In this document: in pieces, positions 1-3,673 of the stretch | Position numbering within the stretch: the stretch's first letter is position 1 | Layout of the letters: each line of letters opens with the position of its first letter | NCBI GenBank assembly: GCA_025935735.1 | Contig: JAICUS010000398.1 | Coordinates: 1-5,826, forward strand | Length of the DNA stretch: 5,826 nt | Source of the DNA: Solirubrobacteraceae bacterium | GTDB lineage: Bacteria > Actinomycetota > Thermoleophilia > Solirubrobacterales > Solirubrobacteraceae | Reading direction: 5' to 3' | The notes under the pieces: model-generated | Told to the model about the DNA's origin: nothing | The model's database searches: none | Seen by the model: the letters and a program-made list of their open reading frames with translations, nothing else | Program-made: the position numbers and the translations under genes

Positions 1-661
1 GCTTCTGGACGTCTCCGCCGATGACGTCGAAGACCAGGTCGACGCCGCCGACGTCTTCCAGGGCGTCGTCATGGAGGTCGACGAACTCCTGCGCGCCGAA
101 GTCGAGCGCCTTCTGGCGGTCGGCGGCCCGGCCGGTGCCGATGACGTAGGCGCCGGCCTCACGCGCGAGTTGCGTCACCATCGTCCCGACTGCGCCGGCC
201 GCGCCGTGCGCGAGGACGCTCTGCCCCGCCTGAAGGTGGCCGTGGTCGAACAGGCCCTGCCACGCGGTCAGGCCCGAGATCGGCAGGCTCGCGCCCACGG
301 TGAAGTCGACGTCGCCCGGCAGCGGCGCGAGGTTGCGTGCCTCGATCGCGACGTACTCCGCCAGGGTGCCGTCGCGATGCCAGTCCGCGAGGCCGAGCAC
401 CCGCTGTCCCACCGAGACCCCCGTTGTGCCGTACCCGAGGGCGGTGACCACTCCGGCCAGCTCGTGCCCGGGGATCGAGGGTGTCCGGTCGCGGCCGAGC
501 CGATCCTTCCACGTCGAGGGCCACTCCATCTCGGTCGGGACGAAACCCGACGCATGAACCTGCACGATGACGTCGTTGATCGCTGCCGGCGGATCGGGCC
601 GCTCCACGAGCTTCATCCCAGCGGTTCCCGCGGCCTCGTCCGTCACCACAATCGCCTTCAT
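1..661 (-). CDS. NADP-dependent MDR-family oxidoreductase (quinone reductase-like), N-terminal part, cut by window edge
   Basis: This open frame runs from the ATG at 661 off the left edge, giving 220 complete codons. The translation begins MKAIVVTDEAAGTAGMKLVE and has the layout of the medium-chain dehydrogenase/reductase superfamily. A GroES-like N-terminal fold contains PSIPGHELAGVV (about residues 61-72) and the GQRVLGL strand (85-91). A nucleotide-binding Rossmann segment follows, with SLPISGLTAW (125-134), the glycine-rich loop AHGAAGAVGT (151-160) and IGTGR (174-178). Visible sequence ends at VFDVIGGDVQK. The position that holds the catalytic-zinc Cys in alcohol dehydrogenases reads HASGFVPTE, and the Cys-rich structural-zinc loop is absent. 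This therefore looks like a zinc-independent quinone/enone reductase-type enzyme, probably cytosolic and NADPH-using. The substrate cannot be told from sequence. About 90-110 C-terminal residues should lie outside the window, judging by the usual family length. The start is supported by a strong ribosome binding site. Family assignment is secure; specific function is not. Confidence 0.93.
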   Translation of the reverse strand, partial: MKAIVVTDEAAGTAGMKLVERPDPPAAINDVIVQVHASGFVPTEMEWPSTWKDRLGRDRTPSIPGHELAGVVTALGYGTTGVSVGQRVLGLADWHRDGTLAEYVAIEARNLAPLPGDVDFTVGASLPISGLTAWQGLFDHGHLQAGQSVLAHGAAGAVGTMVTQLAREAGAYVIGTGRAADRQKALDFGAQEFVDLHDDALEDVGGVDLVFDVIGGDVQK

Positions 662-667
662 CCCGGA

Positions 668-674
668 CCTCCCT
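668..674 (-). promoter_or_regulatory. Ribosome binding site of the oxidoreductase
   Basis: On the minus strand the bases read AGGGAGG, a near-perfect Shine-Dalgarno sequence, six bases before the ATG at 661. It fixes the oxidoreductase start at MKAIVV and not at an internal Met such as residue 16. Confidence 0.8.
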
Positions 675-699
675 CTCTGTCGAGCTCTCGCGCTTTGGT

Positions 700-711
700 C
701 GCGATATCGCG
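700..711. repeat. Perfect 12-bp palindrome CGCGATATCGCG
   Basis: The bases CGCGATATCGCG are fully self-complementary and lie 39 bases upstream of the oxidoreductase start on its strand. The AT-containing centre stands out in GC-rich surroundings. It could be an operator half-site pair or a chance palindrome. It also falls inside the possible 26-codon ORF, where it encodes Arg-Asp-Ile-Ala. Confidence 0.3.
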
Positions 712-988
712 GGCGTCGGCGTCGACACGCTCCCACACATGGCCCGCGCCGCGTCATCGAGCTCGCCGTCAAGGGTCGTGCGACGCGCGCTCGGATCATC
801 GACCCGCGGCTCAGCTGATGTACGAGTGTTGTGGTGGGGATGACTGATGGACGGCGGCGGTCCGGCGTTCTGATGACAGCGGGCGTGACCGGGTCGGCGA
901 CCATCAAGCGGGACGGGACGTGTCGCGGCATCGCGAGTGCCATTGATTTCGTGGCGCGACGCGGTGGCGATGTGGCATCCGGATGAGA

Positions 989-1009
989 GTCCGTCGTCCT
1001 CCAACGGAC
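989..1009 (+). promoter_or_regulatory. Small hairpin just before the propeller gene start
   Basis: GTCCGT (989-994) and ACGGAC (1004-1009) form a perfect six-base-pair stem around a nine-base loop that contains CCTCC (998-1002). The 3' arm ends immediately before the AGGA ribosome binding site of the gene starting at 1018, so the structure could affect initiation. TCCT at 997-1000 could alternatively pair with that AGGA. No regulatory class is recognised. Confidence 0.3.
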
Positions 1010-1013
1010 AGGA
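1010..1013 (+). promoter_or_regulatory. Ribosome binding site of the secreted propeller gene
   Basis: AGGA lies four bases before the ATG at 1018 and ten before a second in-frame ATG at 1024. Either Met could be used; the difference is two residues. The GTG at 937 in the same frame would add 27 non-signal-like residues ahead of a clear signal peptide and has no comparable site, so it is not preferred. Confidence 0.5.
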
Positions 1014-1017
1014 ATAC

Positions 1018-3282
1018 ATGACTATGGCGCGCCCCGGCGGGTACGTTCCCGCCGTGCTCCGCGCGCTGGGTCTGGGGTTGCTCGCCTGTCTCGTGCTTGC
1101 CGCGCCCGCGCGCGCGAGTGAGTTCCCGGTTCTGCTGAGCTCGGCGGCGGCGCCGGACGGGCTGCACCATGTCGTGATCTCCGGCTCGTACGCGTATGGC
1201 GTGTCGGTCGAGTCCGACGCGCTCGTCAGCTATGCGCGCGGGGCGGACGGCTCGCTCGCTCCGAGCGCCGTGGGCACGGTTCCGGGGGCGCGGGACCTCG
1301 CGGTCTCGGCGGACGGGCGTGACCTCTATGTGGTGGCGGAGGACGACAACGGGACGGCGCTGGCCGACTACCGGCTGGCCGGCGATGGGACGGCGACGTT
1401 CGCGGGGTGCCTCGGGACGCGGTCGGAATGCACGCCGACGCTCGGCTTCGACCAGCCGTCGGATCTGGCGGTGAGCCCCGATGGGCGCGATGTGTACGTG
1501 GCGGCCGAGTACCGGGTGGTGGACTTCCGGCGGGCGGCAGACGGCTCGCTCAGCGCGGCCGGGTGCGCCGGCGGTGCGGACTGCCAGGGCCCGAGCGCAT
1601 ATCTCGACGAGCCGCATGCGATCGCGGTCTCCCCGGGCGGGGGCGACGTGTACGTGACCGACGGCTACGACACCGTCCTGTGGCCCAGCAAGGTCGTCCA
1701 CTTCACCCGGGCAGGCGACGGCAGCCTGCGCTACGCCGATTGCGTCGGCACCGACATCCCGGTGAATGACGTGCCGTGCACACCGCTGCCCGCGGGCGTG
1801 GATTCCACGGCCGGACCGCTTGGGCTGGCGGTCAGCCCGGACGGGCGCGACGTGTACGTCAGCGGCGGGACGGGCGGGCTGGACGAGCTCGAGGGCACCG
1901 ATGCGGTGACCCACTTCCGGGTGGGCGCCGGTGGGGCGCTGCGGTTCGCGGACTGCGTCGGTGACGGACCCTCCGGGTGCCCGGGGCTGCCCAGCGGGAC
2001 GTTCGCGCTGCGCTACCCGCGCTCGCTGGCGGTCGATCCGGCCGGAACCGACCTGTACACCTCGGCGATCGTCGACGGCACGATCACGCACTTCGCGCTC
2101 GGGCCCGACGGGGCGCTGTCGTTCGCGAGTTGCGTCGGCTCCTCGCCCTCGCCGGCGTGCTCGTACGCGCCGTTCGCCGCCGTGGACACGCAGCGGGTGA
2201 CGGTCAGCCCGGACGGCCTGAACCTGTACGCGCCCGGGGGCGGACGGTTGTTCACGTTCGGCCTGCAGGCCGCGCCGCCGGCGCCCAGCGGGACGCCGGC
2301 GACGGCCGAGCTGAGCGACCCGGCGTACGTCGAGCAGTTCAGCGTGCAGCTGCGCGGGCACGTCGTCCCGAACGCCGACCACTGGACGGACCGCTTCGAA
2401 TACGGGCCGACGACGGCGTACGGCTCCTACACGAAGCAGGCCTCCGAGGGCGACGCCGGCGACGGATTCGACGTCGACGCGACCGTCCTCGGCCTCGCGC
2501 CCGGGACGACCTACCACTACCGGCTGATGGCGATGACGCCCGCGGGAGCGGTCTACACCCCGGACGCGACGTTCACCACCCAGGACGCGTCGCCGGGGGC
2601 GCCCGACGTGGAGACGATGGGCGCGCTGGGGAACGCCGGGACCGGCACGGCGCTGGCCGCGACGGTCCGCCCCGGCGGCGGGCCGACGACGTACCGCTTC
2701 CAGTGGGGGGAGACGAGCGCGCTCGGCCGCGAGACGCCCGCCCGCTCGCTCCCGGGGGACAATGCCTACCACTCGGTCACCGAGGCGATCGATGGCCTGA
2801 CGCCCGGCACCGACTACTGGTTCCGCGTCGCGGCCACCAACTCGGCCGGCACCGTCTACGGCGCCACGAGCCGGTTCACCGCGGCGACGCCCGCGCAGAC
2901 CGCGGCCACGCCGACGCCGAGCCCGACGCCCACGCCCACCCCAACGGCGCAGTCCACGACCGCGCCCCCCGCCCAGGCCGGGCCGGCAGCGGTCACCGCG
3001 ACGGCGGCAACCCACCGCACCCCGCGGGCCCGCATCACCCACCTGAGGCTCCGGCACGCCCGCCGCGGCTTCGTCGTCACCTACCGCGACACGCGCCACC
3101 GCACCGTCCTGCTCGTCGTCACCCGCGGCCACAAGGTGGCGCTCCGGATCCGTCACCGCAGCCACCCGGGCCGCAACCGGATCCACCGCGGCCGCCTGCG
3201 CCCCGGCGCCTACGTCGTCCGGCTGCGGTCAGCCTCCGGCGCGGCGTTGGCCCGCAGCCTGCGCGTGCACGTCGCCCGCTGA
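1018..3282 (+). CDS. Secreted seven-bladed beta-propeller protein with two Fn3-like domains and basic Ig-like C-terminus
   Basis: The 754-residue product starts with a Sec-type signal peptide: Arg residues at 5 and 15, a hydrophobic core at about 16-30, and likely cleavage after ARA at 31-33. The mature protein is probably exported to the cell surface or medium. Residues about 45-418 contain repeats of the form LAVSPDGRDVY at roughly 94, 150, 202, 270, 337 and 394, plus a weaker one near 51. This makes seven blades in the style of YncE/lactonase-fold propellers. Five blades carry a Cys pair after a DGSL-like turn (131/138, 183/189, 242/254, 313/321, 372/381). Two Fn3-like domains follow (about 425-521 and 528-622), each with a FEYG/FQWG motif and an APGTTYHYRL or TPGTDYWFRV strand. 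A Thr-Pro linker (about 624-655) leads to an Arg/His-rich domain (668-754) ending in LRPGAYVVRLRSASGA, typical of bacterial Ig-like modules. Enzyme activity is not shown: propellers of this kind are often named lactonases without proof, and a binding or scaffold role is equally likely. Confidence 0.9.
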   Translation: MTMARPGGYVPAVLRALGLGLLACLVLAAPARASEFPVLLSSAAAPDGLHHVVISGSYAYGVSVESDALVSYARGADGSLAPSAVGTVPGARDLAVSADGRDLYVVAEDDNGTALADYRLAGDGTATFAGCLGTRSECTPTLGFDQPSDLAVSPDGRDVYVAAEYRVVDFRRAADGSLSAAGCAGGADCQGPSAYLDEPHAIAVSPGGGDVYVTDGYDTVLWPSKVVHFTRAGDGSLRYADCVGTDIPVNDVPCTPLPAGVDSTAGPLGLAVSPDGRDVYVSGGTGGLDELEGTDAVTHFRVGAGGALRFADCVGDGPSGCPGLPSGTFALRYPRSLAVDPAGTDLYTSAIVDGTITHFALGPDGALSFASCVGSSPSPACSYAPFAAVDTQRVTVSPDGLNLYAPGGGRLFTFGLQAAPPAPSGTPATAELSDPAYVEQFSVQLRGHVVPNADHWTDRFEYGPTTAYGSYTKQASEGDAGDGFDVDATVLGLAPGTTYHYRLMAMTPAGAVYTPDATFTTQDASPGAPDVETMGALGNAGTGTALAATVRPGGGPTTYRFQWGETSALGRETPARSLPGDNAYHSVTEAIDGLTPGTDYWFRVAATNSAGTVYGATSRFTAATPAQTAATPTPSPTPTPTPTAQSTTAPPAQAGPAAVTATAATHRTPRARITHLRLRHARRGFVVTYRDTRHRTVLLVVTRGHKVALRIRHRSHPGRNRIHRGRLRPGAYVVRLRSASGAALARSLRVHVAR
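2908..2946 (+). repeat. Thr-Pro repeat linker in the propeller protein
   Basis: A low-complexity run of ACG/CCG/CCC codons encodes TPTPSPTPTPTPT (residues 631-643). It separates the second Fn3-like domain from the basic C-terminal domain and is likely an extended, possibly glycosylated, spacer. Such codon repeats can vary in length between strains. Confidence 0.75.
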
Positions 3283-3283
3283 G

Positions 3284-3306
3284 CCGGCACGCCGTGGTAC
3301 GGCCGG
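3284..3306 (+). terminator. Weak hairpin after the propeller gene stop
   Basis: GCCGT (3291-3295) and ACGGC (3299-3303) pair perfectly around a three-base loop, directly after the TGA at 3280-3282. CCGG at 3284-3287 could extend the stem with 3303-3306 across a left-side bulge. There is no T-run, so a role in intrinsic termination is uncertain; it could also be an mRNA 3'-end stabiliser. Confidence 0.25.
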
Positions 3307-3356
3307 GCGATGCCTGGGTAGCCGGAACCCATGAGCACGGTCCTGCGCAGGTCTCA

Positions 3357-3470
3357 ATGGGCGTCCTGAGCGGGCTGCTCAGGGCCGTCGGCGGTCTGCT
3401 CTTGGGCGTCGGGGGCCTGCTGAAGGGTCTCTTCGCCGGGCTGGGACGGCTCGTCCGCCGCCTGTTCTGA
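3357..3470 (+). CDS. 37-residue cationic Gly/Leu heptad-repeat membrane-active or membrane peptide, unknown function
   Basis: The ORF from the ATG at 3357 to the TGA at 3468-3470 encodes 37 residues with no acidic side chain and five basic ones (Arg9, Lys23, Arg31, Arg34, Arg35). It contains three consecutive heptads, GLLRAVG, GLLLGVG and GLLKGLF (residues 6-26), followed by AGLGRLV and a RRLF end. Nearly every third codon position is G or C (about 34 of 37), as in real genes here. A modest CAGG site (3348-3351) lies five bases upstream of the ATG. The gene follows the propeller gene in the same direction, 74 bases after its stop. The peptide would form one hydrophobic or amphipathic helix with a basic C-terminal end, which suggests an inner-membrane small protein, a type I toxin-like peptide or a bacteriocin-like peptide. 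These are inferences from composition only. I do not recognise a family. The frame is open far upstream, but that part is a shadow of the propeller gene. Confidence 0.5.
   Translation: MGVLSGLLRAVGGLLLGVGGLLKGLFAGLGRLVRRLF
3372..3434 (+). repeat. Three tandem 21-bp degenerate units within the small peptide gene
   Basis: Units at 3372-3392, 3393-3413 and 3414-3434 each encode one GLLxxxx heptad. By eye the first two match at about 16 of 21 bases; the third is more diverged. This suggests growth by internal duplication, or selection for the heptad pattern. Confidence 0.5.
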
Positions 3471-3485
3471 CGCCCTCGACGGCAC

Positions 3486-3664
3486 TCAGTCGGGAACCGT
3501 CTGCTTGACCCCGCGGCGCATCTTGCGGATGGCCATGAAGCCCGGGCGGCGCGGCCGGCCATGCCGGCGCCCTGGACGGTCTTGGCCGGGCCGCTGCGCT
3601 TGACCTGCTTGCGCACCGACTTGGTCATGCGGGCGCGCCTGCTCTTGCGGCGTAGGAGGCTCAT
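3486..3664 (-). pseudogene. Small highly basic protein downstream of helicase, apparently frameshifted
   Basis: An ATG at 3664 lies nine bases after the helicase stop (TAG, 3676-3674), which suggests co-transcription and possibly coupled translation. The first about 40 codons (MSLLRRKSRRARMTKSVRKQ, then VKRSGPAKTVQGAGMAGRAA) have strongly G/C third positions. Beyond about 3545 that frame becomes poor: third positions turn A/T-rich and Cys/Ser/Trp codons appear, and it stays open only as antisense of the neighbouring genes. At the same point the frame one base earlier becomes coding-like (PGFMAIRKMRRGVKQTVPD) and reaches a TGA at 3488-3486. One missing base near the CCCGGGC run (about 3544-3550) would restore a 59-residue protein with roughly 18-20 Arg/Lys and a single acidic residue. 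Such a protein would probably bind nucleic acid. The break may be a real mutation or an assembly error. I do not recognise the family. Confidence 0.5.
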
Positions 3665-3673
3665 GCCGGCTGT

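Larger units (their letters stand above)
658..803 (-). pseudogene. Possible remnant of an upstream gene, or a 26-codon leader ORF overlapping the oxidoreductase start
   Basis: A short open frame starts at a GTG (738) and ends at a TGA (660-658) that overlaps the oxidoreductase ATG as ATGA, the usual signature of translational coupling. Its product contains ERVDADARDIATKARELDRE, a charged, helical, protein-like sequence. Just upstream, in a different frame (803-738), the translation reads DDPSARRTTLDGELDDAARAM, which is similar in character. Dropping one TG from the TGTG at about 735-739 would join the two stretches as ...AARAM-WERVDADARD.... I infer a decayed C-terminal end of a former operon partner. 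No initiation codon with a ribosome binding site was found for the longer piece, and sequence further upstream does not look coding. Alternatives are a leader peptide or chance. I do not recognise a family. Confidence 0.3.
662..1017. other. Divergent intergenic region between oxidoreductase and secreted propeller gene
   Basis: About 356 bases separate the two divergent starts, and both genes must be transcribed from here or from nearby. I looked for sigma-70-like pairs on both strands and found none that is convincing. TTGATT at 943-948 (plus) has only GGCGAT at the expected -10 distance. TTGACG (minus strand, 772-767) has no -10. What can be seen is the possible gene remnant or leader ORF at the oxidoreductase end, the palindromes at 700-711 and 758-765, and the hairpin at 989-1009. 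The stretch from about 805 to 940 holds nothing I can identify. Confidence 0.6.

Noticed and set aside
71..847. 258-codon open frame on the plus strand across the oxidoreductase
   Set aside because: It lies opposite a recognisable MDR enzyme, has Arg/His-rich composition without motifs, and runs through the intergenic region.
937..1017. GTG at 937 as start of the propeller gene
   Set aside because: It would place 27 residues containing charged and polar runs ahead of a well-formed signal peptide; the ATG at 1018 has a closer ribosome binding site.
159..1019. 286-codon open frame on the minus strand
   Set aside because: It is out of frame with the oxidoreductase it overlaps, and the translation is not protein-like there. 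Only the short part near 740-803 was kept, as a possible remnant.
1078..1092. Lipobox-like LLAC in the propeller protein signal peptide
   Set aside because: The hydrophobic core continues past the Cys to a good ARA|S signal peptidase I site, and an Arg lies too close upstream for a typical lipoprotein signal.
904..3186. Very long open frame on the minus strand, opposite the propeller gene
   Set aside because: It is an antisense shadow of GC-rich codons: the product is a monotonous Arg/Gly/Ala/Val mix with no domain pattern, while the plus-strand frame has a signal peptide and clear repeats.
3331..3369. 12-codon ORF starting at the ATG at 3331
   Set aside because: It is very short, has no clear ribosome binding site, and is out of frame with the better-supported 37-codon ORF.
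3119..3485. Extension of the small basic minus-strand ORF to 181 codons
   Set aside because: Beyond about 3545 the frame loses G/C third positions and overlaps the small peptide and the end of the propeller gene in antisense; the other frame ends sensibly at 3486.
3544..3550. CCCGGGC as a programmed -1 frameshift site
   Set aside because: In the upstream reading frame the heptamer is not phased X XXY YYZ, and no strong downstream pseudoknot was evident by eye.
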